From assembly GCF_900177735.1 (NCBI RefSeq), contig NZ_FXBB01000021.1, positions 1 through 45,009 on the forward strand: a DNA stretch of 45,009 bases. Reading direction: 5' to 3'. Shown here in pieces: positions 7,626 through 17,753 of the stretch (the stretch's first letter is position 1; each line of letters starts with the position of its first letter). This stretch comes from Dethiosulfovibrio salsuginis (GTDB lineage: Bacteria > Synergistota > Synergistia > Synergistales > Dethiosulfovibrionaceae). A program made the translations under genes and the position numbers. Under the pieces are notes generated by a model. The model saw only the letters and a program-made list of their open reading frames with translations, did not search any database and was not told the DNA's origin.

Positions 7626-8585
7626 ATGCGACGAATCGCAGTTCTCACCAGCGGGGGCGATGCCCCCGGAATGAACGCCGCCATCAGGGCGGTGGTCCGT
7701 ACCGCTATTTACAGGAAGCTGGAGGTTTACGGAGTCTTACAGGGCTACGAGGGGCTTATGGACGGTGCCTTTCAGAGGCTCGAGCCTAGAGACGTCGGGG
7801 GCATTATCCACCGAGGCGGAACGGTCCTCCGCACCGCCAGGAGCGAGAGGTTCAAGACCGAGGAGGGCCTTCTTGCGGCCATATCCTCCATGGAGAAGGC
7901 GGAGATAGACGGTCTGGTGGTAATAGGGGGAGATGGGTCCTTTAAGGGGGCCTGGGAGCTCCACAGGCGTGGTGTCCCTGTGGTGGGGATCCCCGGCACC
8001 ATCGACAACGACGTCGTGGGCACCGACGAGACCATCGGTTACGACACCGCCTTAAACACCGCCCTCGAGGCGGTCAAGAAGCTGAGGGACACCGCCTCCA
8101 GCCACGACAGGCTGTTTATAGTCGAGGTTATGGGCAGAGAGGCGGGGTTTTTGGCCTTAAACGTGGCGGTGGCAAGCGGCGCGGAGTTCGTTGTCGTGCC
8201 GGAGCGTAAGTTCGATATAGGTTTTCTGTGCGATCGGCTCCACCAGTCCCGAAAGTCGGGCAAACAGCACTCCCTCATCATCGTCGCCGAAGGGGCTATG
8301 TCGGCGGTGGAGATGAAGGCCAGGCTTCAGGATACCGGAGGATACGACGCCAAGGTCACCGTGCTGGGCTATATCCAGAGGGGAGGTTCGCCGACTTCCT
8401 TCGACACCATTCTGGCGTCCAGGTTGGGCTCTTTCGCCGTCGAGAGGCTGTTAGAGGGGGATAGAGGCATTATGGTGGGGACGGTGTGCCACGGCATGAA
8501 GGCATCCCCTCTGAAATCCTCCTGGGAGGGCAGAAAGCCCCTAAACCCCGAGCTTGTCGAATTGGTGGACAAGCTGAGCATATGA
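7626..8585 (+). CDS. pfkA: 6-phosphofructokinase, ATP-type
   Basis: Phosphorylates fructose 6-phosphate to fructose 1,6-bisphosphate, the committed step of glycolysis, in the cytosol. From ATG at 7626 it has 319 residues, the normal bacterial PfkA length; an ORF extending to 7611 lacks support because GGGAGGGG (7614-7621) is the ribosome site. Visible motifs are LTSGGDAPGMNA at the N-terminus, GGDGS (ATP rather than pyrophosphate type), the catalytic GTIDND, and the substrate-binding EVMGREAGFLA. The stop overlaps the start of the D-glutamate cyclase-like gene (ATGA), so the two are probably translated together. Confidence 0.95.
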   Translation: MRRIAVLTSGGDAPGMNAAIRAVVRTAIYRKLEVYGVLQGYEGLMDGAFQRLEPRDVGGIIHRGGTVLRTARSERFKTEEGLLAAISSMEKAEIDGLVVIGGDGSFKGAWELHRRGVPVVGIPGTIDNDVVGTDETIGYDTALNTALEAVKKLRDTASSHDRLFIVEVMGREAGFLALNVAVASGAEFVVVPERKFDIGFLCDRLHQSRKSGKQHSLIIVAEGAMSAVEMKARLQDTGGYDAKVTVLGYIQRGGSPTSFDTILASRLGSFAVERLLEGDRGIMVGTVCHGMKASPLKSSWEGRKPLNPELVELVDKLSI

Positions 8586-9421
8586 AGGACGTATGTGAAT
8601 CGCTGATCTCCCTGGTGGCGTCCGACCGGCCAGGGAGAGGGCCTTCCAGGCTCTGTCGGTGGGATATGTTGTCCCGTGCCCTGGAGCTTTTAAGCGGGGC
8701 AAGCAGGGTTGGGGTGGTGACGGGGTTTTTCATACCCTCAGCGGGAGTGCCTGAGACCGACGGCCCCGGTGGGGCGGTCGCCTTGGCTAGGGCCTTACTC
8801 CTGTGCGGAAAGGAAGTGTCACTCTGGACAGATAGTTCATGTTTTTCGGTGGTCCAGGGGGCTTCCTCGGCGATCGGAGGACCTCCTGTGTCGGTGGCTG
8901 TTTCCGGTCCTGAGGTTCTGGACTGGGGGCCCGATCTGTTGGTCTATATAGAGAGGCTGGGCAGGGCGGAGGACGGGGAATATTACAACATGAGAGGCCA
9001 GGCTATAACCTCCACCGTTGTCCCACTGGACGAGGGGTTGCTCTTGGCGTCTCAAAGGGGGATAAAGTCCATCTCCGTCGGAGACGGTGGCAACGAGGCG
9101 GGAATGGGAAAGCTCTTTGAGGGGTTGTCTCGAATTCTGCCGGGTTACGGCTCCTGCCTTTCGGTGGTTTCCTCCGACGTGGCTATTCCGGTGGACGTGT
9201 CAGACTGGGGAGGCTACGCCCTTGCAGGGCTCCTATCCATGGAGTCAGGCCTCTGGTGTGGCGTCTCCGGCGAGGAGATCAGGGCTATGATAGAGGCGGA
9301 GGTCGCCGAAGGGGCGGTGGACGGGGTGACCCTCCTGGGGAGTCCGTCGGTGGACGGCTTTCCCCTGGAGGATCAGATGGCTATCGGAGAGGATATCCGT
9401 CGGCTTACAGCACCGGTTTGA
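8582..9421 (+). CDS. DUF4392 / D-glutamate cyclase-like protein
   Basis: At 279 residues it resembles the DUF4392 domain that forms the catalytic part of vertebrate D-glutamate cyclase, which turns D-glutamate into 5-oxo-D-proline. Supporting motifs are GVVTGFF near the N-terminus, TDGPGGA and the conserved GDGGNEAGMG in the second half. ATG at 8582 overlaps the pfkA stop, and a longer frame from 8486 would run inside pfkA and is rejected. The 3' end overlaps the convergent ECF gene by 17 bases. A role in D-glutamate turnover, linked to peptidoglycan precursors, is plausible, but the true bacterial substrate is not established by this sequence. Confidence 0.7.
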   Translation: MKDVCESLISLVASDRPGRGPSRLCRWDMLSRALELLSGASRVGVVTGFFIPSAGVPETDGPGGAVALARALLLCGKEVSLWTDSSCFSVVQGASSAIGGPPVSVAVSGPEVLDWGPDLLVYIERLGRAEDGEYYNMRGQAITSTVVPLDEGLLLASQRGIKSISVGDGGNEAGMGKLFEGLSRILPGYGSCLSVVSSDVAIPVDVSDWGGYALAGLLSMESGLWCGVSGEEIRAMIEAEVAEGAVDGVTLLGSPSVDGFPLEDQMAIGEDIRRLTAPV

Positions 9422-9884
9422 GCTTGCTTTCCAGCAGAGAGGAAAGAGGGAGGGCTATGGCTATTCCGACTCCCGTCTGGACAAAGTCGGTGACCAGCTC
9501 CACCGGTGCGGCGGCCCAGCCGTACAGAAGCCCTGCGGATAGGGTGTAACCTGTGGCCATGACCGCAGCTCCGGCGATCATGGCCTTTAACCTGCCCCTA
9601 GGGGCCAGGGTTCCGACCACATATCCCTCAAGGCCCTTTATGAGCAGAGTGATAGGGGCCCAGATGGGATATCCAAGTATGAGGTCCGCTAGGGCCGCTC
9701 CCAATCCCCCTGCCACAGCCCCGTGTTTAGCCCCCCACAGTATAGCCACGGTGTAGATGATTCCCTCCCCCAAGTTGAAGTAGAGCCGAAACCCCGGAAC
9801 GGGGACGCTGAGGATGGTTGCCCCGGTCACCATGGCGGCGGCAAGTGCGGCTAAAACCGTTTTTTTCGTCCTCTTATCGGTCAT
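9405..9884 (-). CDS. ECF transporter S component (substrate-binding membrane subunit)
   Basis: A hydrophobic protein of about 159 residues with five to six membrane segments. The family pattern includes YFNLGEGIIY, GAKHGAVAGGLGAALAD and PITLLIKGLEGYVVG. It resembles the riboflavin-type/ECF_trnsprt S-component group that binds a vitamin and docks with a shared EcfA-EcfT energy unit. No EcfA or EcfT is nearby, so it would use a module encoded elsewhere. The start is chosen at 9884 (MTDKR...), eight bases after AAGGA; ATGs at 9890 and 9902 are also in frame. The vitamin cannot be named, and I recognise no riboswitch in its leader. Confidence 0.75.
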   Translation of the reverse strand: MTDKRTKKTVLAALAAAMVTGATILSVPVPGFRLYFNLGEGIIYTVAILWGAKHGAVAGGLGAALADLILGYPIWAPITLLIKGLEGYVVGTLAPRGRLKAMIAGAAVMATGYTLSAGLLYGWAAAPVELVTDFVQTGVGIAIALPLSSLLESKLKPVL

Positions 9885-9966
9885 ATACATCGTCCTTTCC
9901 ATAAAAAAGTCCTGTTGCCCTTGCCTTATCCCTTAAGTTTCTGGTACTATCACACTGTGCTTTGTG

Positions 9967-9981
9967 CCCTATATTATAGGG
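9967..9981. promoter_or_regulatory. Palindrome with overlapping -10 boxes between divergent genes
   Basis: CCCTATA-T-TATAGGG is a perfect seven-base inverted repeat with a one-base centre. It contains TATAAT on the minus strand (9978-9973) and TATATT/TATTAT on the plus strand. It lies between the minus-strand ECF gene and the plus-strand gene at 10065, so it may be a shared promoter core or an operator. -35 boxes are weak on both sides. Confidence 0.45.
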
Positions 9982-10064
9982 TTGGTTTGTAGTTCTGGCC
10001 CGGTCCAGATTTAGGCCTTGTCCCTCCTCTTTGGACCAGTCCTTCGGAGAGTGGTGTTTCGCCC

Positions 10065-10520
10065 TTGAAGTCTAAAAAATCCTTTGCTCTCTTCTCCTTC
10101 TCTACCATACTCTTTTTCGCTATTTTCTTCGTCGTAATCACCGGCTACAGAGGGGATCTCGGTAGCTTTCGTCTTGATGAGGCTGTGGTGTGCATCGACG
10201 TCGACGATTCGGCTATCCCATGGGGTGTGGGGAATCGGTTTGAGTTCGGCGTCAGGCAGCTCTGTGTGCTTTTAGGCTACAGCGGCGGCGACGACGATAT
10301 GGTCCGTTTCAGCTGGTTTTTTCGTGGACAGCTTGTCCACGAGGAGATCCAGATACTGGACGACGAGAGCAACTATCGCATGTTCTATATTCTGCGGGAG
10401 GACGGATCGCCCCTCCCTGTGGGATCCTATTCGGTTCAGATAGACGTCAACGAACGTAAGGCCAGAAAGATGGCCTTTTCCGTCGAACCAAGCGACGAAT
10501 CTAAGGCAAATTCACAATGA
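10065..10520 (+). CDS. Membrane-anchored protein of unknown function
   Basis: The 151-residue product has one N-terminal membrane segment (about residues 7-27) preceded by Lys residues, so it is a signal anchor with the rest outside. The outer part looks like a small beta-sandwich (VRFSWFFRGQLVHEE, LPVGSYSVQIDVN), a pattern seen in Ig-like ligand or adaptor domains, but I cannot assign a family. TTG at 10065 is the only suitable start before the anchor. It ends 16 bases before rho, so it probably shares the rho transcript. Confidence 0.6.
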   Translation: MKSKKSFALFSFSTILFFAIFFVVITGYRGDLGSFRLDEAVVCIDVDDSAIPWGVGNRFEFGVRQLCVLLGYSGGDDDMVRFSWFFRGQLVHEEIQILDDESNYRMFYILREDGSPLPVGSYSVQIDVNERKARKMAFSVEPSDESKANSQ

Positions 10521-10536
10521 GAGGAATAATCGCGGA

Positions 10537-11889
10537 ATGACCCAGGAAATAAATCAAGAGGAAAGAAAAATAGAGCTAGAAGAAAACGGGGTCGTCTCCG
10601 ATTCTCCTAAGGAGGAAGAGAGAAAGTCTCCTCCTAGGCCTAGGTATTCCTACGGCCGACTGGCGTCCTTTAGCCTGGTGGATCTCAAGCGGATCGCCAA
10701 GGAGGAGGATCTTACAGGCTTTTCGTCTTTGCGGAAAGACGACCTCATAATCGCTATACTGGAAGCTCAGGCTAAGCAGATGAACACCCGGTTCGGTGGG
10801 GGAACCCTTGAGATTCTTCCCGAGGGCTACGGGTTTTTGAGGCCTAAGGGCCTTCTTCCCAGCGACGGCGATATATACGTCTCGGCGTCTCAGATCCGTC
10901 GTTTTGGGCTCAGAAACGGCGACGTCATATGGGGCATGGTCCGTCGCCCTAAGGAGCAGGAGCATTACGAGGCGTTGCTTCGGGTCGAGGTGGTAAACTT
11001 CACCGACCCAGAGGCCGCCAAACGCCGTCCCCATTTTGGGCAGTTAACCCCTATTTTCCCCGATCAGAGACTTTCACTGGAGACCGAGAGCCGTCGGCTC
11101 TCAACCCGATTGATAGACCTTTTTTCCCCTATAGGAAAGGGCCAGAGGTCTTTGATCGTGTCTCCCCCTAAGGCGGGTAAGACCACTATACTCAAGGATC
11201 TAGCCAACGCCGTTACCACCAATCATCCTGAGATAATTCTGATGGTCCTTCTCATAGACGAGAGACCTGAGGAGGTAACCGACATATCCCGATCGGTGGA
11301 CGGCGAGATAATCGCCTCGACCTTCGATCGCCCTGCGGAAGAGCATATGAGGGTTGCCAACCTCGCCCTTGAGAAGGCAAAACGGCTTGTGGAGGCAGGA
11401 AAGGACGTGGTGCTCCTTCTCGACTCCATAACCCGTCTCGCCAGGGCCTCAAACCTCACGGTGCCCCCTTCGGGGAGGACCCTTTCGGGAGGTATGGACC
11501 CCGCAGCTCTTTATTTCCCTAAGAGGTTTTTCGGCGCTGCCAGAAACATAGAGGAAGGCGGAAGCCTTACAATAATAGGGACCGCCCTTGTGGATACCGG
11601 CAGTCGTATGGACGACGTTATCTACGAGGAGTTCAAAGGCACCGGTAATATGGAGATCCATCTGTCCAGAAAGCTGGCGGAGCAGAGGATGTTCCCTGCG
11701 GTGGATATAGGCCGTTCTGGCACCAGACGGGAGGATCTCCTCATGTCCGAGGAGGACCTTCAGAAGCTCTGGGTCCTTCGGCGGAAGCTGGTCAACGTCG
11801 ACGACGGAGGGGCTCTCAACCTTATCATGGAACGGCTGAGAAAGACGGCTAGCAACGTGGAATTTTTGCAGGGTATTAAATCTTCCTGA
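10537..11889 (+). CDS. rho: Transcription termination factor Rho
   Basis: Hexameric RNA-dependent ATPase that stops transcription at untranslated RNA. The 450 residues comprise an acidic and basic N-terminal extension (1-40) and the Rho N-terminal helical domain (about 41-80, [15 protein letters not shown]). A cold-shock-like RNA-binding domain follows (about 88-155, [14 protein letters not shown]), then the RecA-like motor. The motor shows Walker [10 protein letters not shown] (209-217), DERPEEVTD (241-249) and Walker [11 protein letters not shown] (291-300), plus the conserved LSGGMDP loop. GAGAGGA precedes ATG at 10537. Start and length agree with the family. It lies between an anchored protein and a cell-wall peptidase. 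Confidence 0.96.
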   Translation: MTQEINQEERKIELEENGVVSDSPKEEERKSPPRPRYSYGRLASFSLVDLKRIAKEEDLTGFSSLRKDDLIIAILEAQAKQMNTRFGGGTLEILPEGYGFLRPKGLLPSDGDIYVSASQIRRFGLRNGDVIWGMVRRPKEQEHYEALLRVEVVNFTDPEAAKRRPHFGQLTPIFPDQRLSLETESRRLSTRLIDLFSPIGKGQRSLIVSPPKAGKTTILKDLANAVTTNHPEIILMVLLIDERPEEVTDISRSVDGEIIASTFDRPAEEHMRVANLALEKAKRLVEAGKDVVLLLDSITRLARASNLTVPPSGRTLSGGMDPAALYFPKRFFGAARNIEEGGSLTIIGTALVDTGSRMDDVIYEEFKGTGNMEIHLSRKLAEQRMFPAVDIGRSGTRREDLLMSEEDLQKLWVLRRKLVNVDDGGALNLIMERLRKTASNVEFLQGIKSS

Positions 11890-11906
11890 TGTAAAAAATT
11901 AAATAA

Positions 11907-11924
11907 TGGCGGACTTTACCGCCA
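11907..11924 (+). other. Small stem-loop between rho and the LysM-M23 gene
   Basis: TGGCGG-ACTTTA-CCGCCA forms a perfect six-base-pair stem. It is not followed by a T run, so it is unlikely to be an intrinsic terminator. It could mark an RNA-processing site or be chance. Confidence 0.35.
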
Positions 11925-11941
11925 AGGGGGAGTGGTGAATT

Positions 11942-13408
11942 TTGAGCGGAAGAAACTCTAGGTCTTCGTGGCATACGGGCTTTTTTATGGTCGTAGGCCT
12001 GTCCATTTGTGTCGGCGTTTTTCTGGCCGTTTCCGCCGGTAGACAGGCGGAGTCGGACGGATGGGGATATTCGATCGATTCCGATTCTGGCGACGGGGTT
12101 CCCTCGGGCTTTGTCGTAGTTGATATGTCCAGTGCTTTTGTGGCCATGAGGAATAACTCCGGTGATCCCGGTCCCACCGGAATAGGCCCTCTGTTCTCCG
12201 AGCCTATGTACGAGGAGGGCGACCTGATCCTAGACGAGGTTTTGCCCGACGATCCTAAAAGGCCCTCCCTCCTCCAGAGGATGGATAAAGGGGACAGGGA
12301 GAAAAGGCTGACCCTGGTCGATATAAGGGATTCCAGTGGGACAGTCTCCTCCTCCCGGAAGGATCAGTCTCCAGGGAAGGTTGACGTTCTGGAGGGGGTT
12401 ACCCTCGACGAGGTGTCGGTGGCCTGGGTGGAGCATACGGTCCGGTCCGGTCAGACCCTGTTCGACCTGGCAAAAAACGCCAAGGTAACTCAGGAGCAGA
12501 TCGCCAAGGCAAACGGTTTGACCAATCCTGACAGACTTTCGCTCGGTCAGGTGCTCCTTATACCTAACACCCCTGACGATATAGACGTGACTCTTGACGA
12601 GGTTCGTCGTCGTAAGGAGGAGCGTTTGGCCATAGAGAACAAGCTGGTTCCTCTGGAGACAAAGACTTACACCGTGAAGAACGGAGACAGTCTATGGAGC
12701 ATCGCCAACGAGTTTAACGTCACCATAGATACTCTCTTCGGTGCCAACGATCTGAGAGACCCCGATCGCCTGAAGCCCGGTGTAACCCTTAAGGTTCCTA
12801 ACCAGGACGGCCTGTTCTATAAGGTCAAAAAGGGAGATAACCTAGGGGCTATCTCGACGAGATATTCGGTAGATATTGACAAAATAGTAGAGATCAACGG
12901 TGTCGATCCCAAGAGACTGTCCATAGGTCAGGAGCTTTTCCTCCCCGGCGCCAGCCAGGTGGCTGTGGCACAGGGCTCCTCCCGCTCTAGCGGAAGATCT
13001 ACTACCGCATCGAGTCGGTCCAGCAGCTCCTTCCGTTGGCCTGTTGTCGGCCGTATTAACAGCCCCTTCGGGTGGAGAAGGCATCCCCTATCGAAGCGTC
13101 GATCTTTCCACACAGGGGTCGATATAAAAGGCGCCCGTCACACTAAGATAAGGGCCGCTAAGGCCGGTACTGTGGTCCACTCCGGCTGGATGGGAGCATA
13201 CGGCCGGGTGGTGGTCATAAAGCACGATAACAAATACAGCACCCTCTACGCCCACTGTCAGCAGCTTTACGTCAGAAAGGGACAGAAGGTCTCCGCCGGT
13301 GCGGTAATAGCAAGCGTCGGTACCAGCGGTCGCTCTACCGGTCCTCACCTCCATTTCGAGGTCCGGGTGAATAATAAGCCGGATAATCCCCTCAAATATC
13401 TCCGTTGA
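11942..13408 (+). CDS. LysM-repeat M23 family peptidoglycan endopeptidase
   Basis: This 488-residue envelope protein has an N-terminal signal anchor (about 12-32) and a low-complexity linker. Three LysM domains that bind glycan strands follow (about 165-208, 242-286, 292-335), then a Ser-rich spacer and a C-terminal M23 zinc peptidase domain (about 370-485). The zinc-binding residues are intact: HTGVD (H390, D394) and HLHFE (H469, H471). It should cut peptide bonds in peptidoglycan in the periplasm. TTG at 11942 follows AAGGGGGAG. It lies downstream of rho, and an intrinsic terminator follows. Confidence 0.9.
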   Translation: MSGRNSRSSWHTGFFMVVGLSICVGVFLAVSAGRQAESDGWGYSIDSDSGDGVPSGFVVVDMSSAFVAMRNNSGDPGPTGIGPLFSEPMYEEGDLILDEVLPDDPKRPSLLQRMDKGDREKRLTLVDIRDSSGTVSSSRKDQSPGKVDVLEGVTLDEVSVAWVEHTVRSGQTLFDLAKNAKVTQEQIAKANGLTNPDRLSLGQVLLIPNTPDDIDVTLDEVRRRKEERLAIENKLVPLETKTYTVKNGDSLWSIANEFNVTIDTLFGANDLRDPDRLKPGVTLKVPNQDGLFYKVKKGDNLGAISTRYSVDIDKIVEINGVDPKRLSIGQELFLPGASQVAVAQGSSRSSGRSTTASSRSSSSFRWPVVGRINSPFGWRRHPLSKRRSFHTGVDIKGARHTKIRAAKAGTVVHSGWMGAYGRVVVIKHDNKYSTLYAHCQQLYVRKGQKVSAGAVIASVGTSGRSTGPHLHFEVRVNNKPDNPLKYLR

Positions 13409-13433
13409 GGCCGAAGTTTTCCGTCGTTTCCTG

Positions 13434-13439
13434 TATAAT
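13434..13439 (+). promoter_or_regulatory. Perfect -10 box before pyrG
   Basis: TATAAT at 13434-13439 lies 68 bases before the pyrG ATG and immediately before the terminator hairpin. The only -35-like hexamer (TTGAGG, 13405-13410) is 23 bases away, too far for a standard promoter. Confidence 0.35.
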
Positions 13440-13440
13440 C

Positions 13441-13474
13441 GGGCATGGGTCGGTATAACCGGTCATGCCCTTTT
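13441..13474 (+). terminator. Intrinsic terminator between the M23 gene and pyrG (possible pyrG attenuator)
   Basis: GGGCATG (13441-13447) pairs with CATGCCC (13464-13470), with an inner CGGT/ACCG stem, followed by TTTT. It ends the upstream operon. Because a TATAAT box sits directly before it, it might instead lie in the pyrG leader. Confidence 0.75.
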
Positions 13475-13500
13475 GTCGTTAATCTGTTTTGGGATGGTGA

Positions 13501-15093
<1,593 letters not shown>

Positions 15094-15117
15094 TCCTGTA
15101 TTAGGAGGGGTAGAGTC

Positions 15118-16128
15118 TTGTATAAGTCTATCGGTTTTTTTGCCCTTTGTCTGGCCCTTTGCGTCTTTGTAGGGGTGTCCCAGGCTTCCGACGAGAGTCC
15201 CGCTTTTCAGAGGCTCGACGACATGGAAAAAGTGGTCTACGGCGAGGTTAAAAGCGGAGGGCTTATCTCTCGGCTGAGCGACCTGGAAAAGTCCCTTTTC
15301 GGCAGAGAACTGCCTGGGACTGTCGCCGAGAGACAGACGGCGGTGGTGAACTTTCTGGAAAAAGGCAGCGATACCCAGCCATCTTTGCTTTTTAAGCTGG
15401 CTATCGCCGAGTGGATCACCGAACAGCGGTCCCAACCCTCTCGGCCTGTAACCGACAGGGTGCGGTCTCTGGAGCGGAAGCTCGAGGGAGAGGCTATGGG
15501 CGAGGGGCCTATGGCCATGAGGTTGGAGAGGCTTCTTGGCCTTCTGATAACCGAGCCGGTGAGGTGGGAAAACCTAAGCCTCGCCCAGGGTACGGTGGTA
15601 AGGGTGGCACTATCCAGGACGATCTCTCCTTCCAACGTGGCGGTAGGGGATAAGGTTAAAGGAACCCTTACAACCGACCTGGTGATCGGTACCCACCTTG
15701 TGGCCCCTAAGGGATCTATAGCCCAGGGAACGGTCTCTAAGGTGTCGAAGCCACGAAGTTTTGGACGTCCAGGGGAGGTCTCCTTTGTCTTCGATACGCT
15801 GTTGCCCCCCTCTCTTGGCCCTGTTCCCCTGATGGTAGGAGAGGAAGCTGTCAAGGCCGCCGAGGCGGAGAAGGCCCAGATAGCCGCAGCTGGTGGAAGC
15901 CTTGTAGGAGCCCTTTTGTTGGGGCCGGTGGGACTTGCCGGTGGCTTTCTGGTCAGAGGAGATGTCAAGGAAATACCGGAGGGAACCATATTTCACCTGG
16001 AGGTCGGTCAGCAGTCCTCCTCTTTGGCCTACCCCGTTCCTGAAGGACTTCAGAGCCTTATAGTGCCTACAGAGGTGGTAGGGGCTCAGAACACCGAAAA
16101 ACCTAAAAGCGAGGTGGATAGTTTATGA
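15118..16128 (+). CDS. Secreted protein of unknown function with repeated LEKxxFG motif
   Basis: The 336-residue product has a signal peptide (cleavage after SQA, about residue 22). The N-terminal region holds repeated short helices (DDMEKVVYGE, SDLEKSLFGRE, RSLERKLEGE), a pattern I associate with uncharacterised envelope proteins. A beta-rich C-terminal part follows (about 155-250) and a Gly/Ala segment (about 260-285, AAGGSLVGALLLGPVGLAGG) that could touch or cross a membrane. TTG at 15118 has a strong AGGAGGGG site. The stop overlaps the next start (ATGA). It belongs to a run that ends in lptC-lptD, so an outer-membrane or lipopolysaccharide-related role is a contextual guess. Confidence 0.65.
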   Translation: MYKSIGFFALCLALCVFVGVSQASDESPAFQRLDDMEKVVYGEVKSGGLISRLSDLEKSLFGRELPGTVAERQTAVVNFLEKGSDTQPSLLFKLAIAEWITEQRSQPSRPVTDRVRSLERKLEGEAMGEGPMAMRLERLLGLLITEPVRWENLSLAQGTVVRVALSRTISPSNVAVGDKVKGTLTTDLVIGTHLVAPKGSIAQGTVSKVSKPRSFGRPGEVSFVFDTLLPPSLGPVPLMVGEEAVKAAEAEKAQIAAAGGSLVGALLLGPVGLAGGFLVRGDVKEIPEGTIFHLEVGQQSSSLAYPVPEGLQSLIVPTEVVGAQNTEKPKSEVDSL

Positions 16129-16583
16129 TCTCTAGAGGCAAAAAAATAGGTCGTTTTATGGCGGTAGCGGTGCTCTCGGGATCTCTTTTTGCCGGATCTC
16201 CCGCTATGGCAATCGATCTTGGCGATGTCCTTAAAGACGTCGCCGGTGTGGCTGTAGGTGGTTTTGTAATAGACCAGATAGCAGGCCCTATAAACGATTT
16301 TATAAACACCATCACCTTCAATAAAGGGGCCAAAGTGGAGGGCCATACTAAGGTGGTCCCTATCGTTTCTTTAGGAAGTGGAACCAGAATAGGCGCCGCC
16401 CAGGTTGCAGGACCTAGACAGGATGGGGTGGCTAAGGTAAAGGCGGTAGCAGCCATAGAGACCACCTTCAGGGATCGTTTCAGGGTTAAGATATTGGTGC
16501 CTGTGGACTCGGTCAATCCGCTTCAGAGATTTGTCAGAGTGCAAGGCGTAGGGGTCTCTGCGGTCATAGACTTCAAGCTTTAA
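16125..16583 (+). CDS. Small secreted protein of unknown function
   Basis: The product has 152 residues with a signal peptide (KKIGRFMAVAVLSGSLFAGSPAMA, cleaved near residue 29). The mature part is Gly- and Val-rich with alternating hydrophobic stretches (DVAGVAVGGFVIDQIAGP, VKAVAAIETTFRDRFRVKI) and ends in a beta-like segment. I do not recognise a family. ATG at 16125 overlaps the upstream stop by four bases, and the next gene starts nine bases downstream. The tight spacing to the unknown proteins on both sides suggests that the three act together in the envelope. Confidence 0.65.
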   Translation: MISRGKKIGRFMAVAVLSGSLFAGSPAMAIDLGDVLKDVAGVAVGGFVIDQIAGPINDFINTITFNKGAKVEGHTKVVPIVSLGSGTRIGAAQVAGPRQDGVAKVKAVAAIETTFRDRFRVKILVPVDSVNPLQRFVRVQGVGVSAVIDFKL

Positions 16584-16592
16584 CAGGTTTTC

Positions 16593-17753
16593 GTGATGAG
16601 AGGAATCAGATCCGGTTTTCTCGCCTCTTTGATTTTGGTCATAACGGTGGCGGTCTCCCCTGTTTTTGGCTCTCCTCTTGAGGAGGCCACCAGGATCCTT
16701 GAGCGAAATACGTCTTTTCACTGGGGAAGAGATTGCCTGGTCTGGGTGGTTCATTATCCCGAGTCTCTGGTCGAGCCTTGGGTCGACGCCGATGCCCAGG
16801 CCAGAGGGTATTCGCCCTCCCAGAGGGAGGAGTACCTTCGCTCCTTCAAAGAGCAGCTGCGAATAGGCTCGGCGGAGCCTTTTTTGGTGACGGTGTATCA
16901 CTTTGGGCCTCAGCCTCTTTCTCTGTCTCCGTTGGGGGACTACCTGTCTCTGACCACCGACGGGGCCAACAGGGTAGCCCCTCTTTCTTACGAGAAGAAG
17001 ATGGATCAACCTATATCAGGGGTCGTGCAGGGACTGGTCTTTTTTCCTAAACAGCAGGGGGCCTTCTCCCTTGTCTTCAAGGGGTTAGGGGTTTACCCCG
17101 AGCAGCTTTTCGCCTTCGATAAGGCGGTTATCTCCGATACGGTGGCTCAGGCTCCTACTGAGGTGGTCAGCCGGATCGTCGAGCTGCCCCCTGTGGAGAC
17201 CGAGACAGTCCTTTCGTCCAAAGGTGGAAAGACCTCGGTGCCCAAAAAGGAGCCTGAGCCAAAGGCACCGGAGCCCGAACCCCTTCCACCTCCGTCGGAT
17301 ACCGAGCCTCCTGCGTGGCTCGGTCCCGGGCCTGTCCTGACTCCTCCTGACCCGGTGGTGGAGGAAAATCCCTTCGAGGGAATATCGGGAGATATCGCGA
17401 GGCAACTCGACGATATCCTAAAAGACGACGAGCTAGAGGCCGACGATAGCTCTTTGGTGTTTTCCAAAGAGACGGTGGTTGAGGAGTTTCTGGATCTGTG
17501 GTCCAAAGGGGAGACCGAGGCTATGTTCGACATGATAGCCCCTTCGGCCAGGTCCGAGGGCCTTGCCGCTTTTTCCGAGAGGGCCAATAAATCCCCTCTC
17601 CGTTGGTGTCTTTCCGATGGGTACAAACTTAGGTGGTTAGACGATGGAAGGGTCAGGGTTTCGGTGGCCCAGAAATTGGTCCTCATAAGGGTCCTTCAGA
17701 GCGAGGTTCTCTCCGTCGTCCGAGAGGAAGGGCGAAGTTTCGTTGTCTGGTAG
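16593..17753 (+). CDS. Secreted proline-rich protein of unknown function
   Basis: The 386-residue product has a signal peptide (about 1-27). A conserved-looking N-terminal domain (about 30-190) contains FHWGRDCLVWVVHYPE. A Pro/Glu-rich linker follows (about 208-250, EPEPKAPEPEPLPPP), then a C-terminal helical-beta domain (about 285-386, VVEEFLDLWSKGETEAMFDMI) that resembles NTF2-like or DUF4878-type folds only in general pattern. The linker would let the two domains span the periplasm. Its 3' end overlaps the lptC-like start by 11 bases. No family is assigned. Confidence 0.65.
   Translation: MMRGIRSGFLASLILVITVAVSPVFGSPLEEATRILERNTSFHWGRDCLVWVVHYPESLVEPWVDADAQARGYSPSQREEYLRSFKEQLRIGSAEPFLVTVYHFGPQPLSLSPLGDYLSLTTDGANRVAPLSYEKKMDQPISGVVQGLVFFPKQQGAFSLVFKGLGVYPEQLFAFDKAVISDTVAQAPTEVVSRIVELPPVETETVLSSKGGKTSVPKKEPEPKAPEPEPLPPPSDTEPPAWLGPGPVLTPPDPVVEENPFEGISGDIARQLDDILKDDELEADDSSLVFSKETVVEEFLDLWSKGETEAMFDMIAPSARSEGLAAFSERANKSPLRWCLSDGYKLRWLDDGRVRVSVAQKLVLIRVLQSEVLSVVREEGRSFVVW

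Noticed and set aside
9885-9966. Riboswitch before the ECF S-component gene
   Set aside because: The leader is only about 80 bases and shows none of the conserved cores I know for FMN, TPP, preQ1 or cobalamin riboswitches.
15237-15989. 250-codon antisense frame opposite the secreted protein gene
   Set aside because: Rich in Ser, Pro and Arg as expected for a shadow frame; the plus-strand gene has a signal peptide and a good ribosome site.
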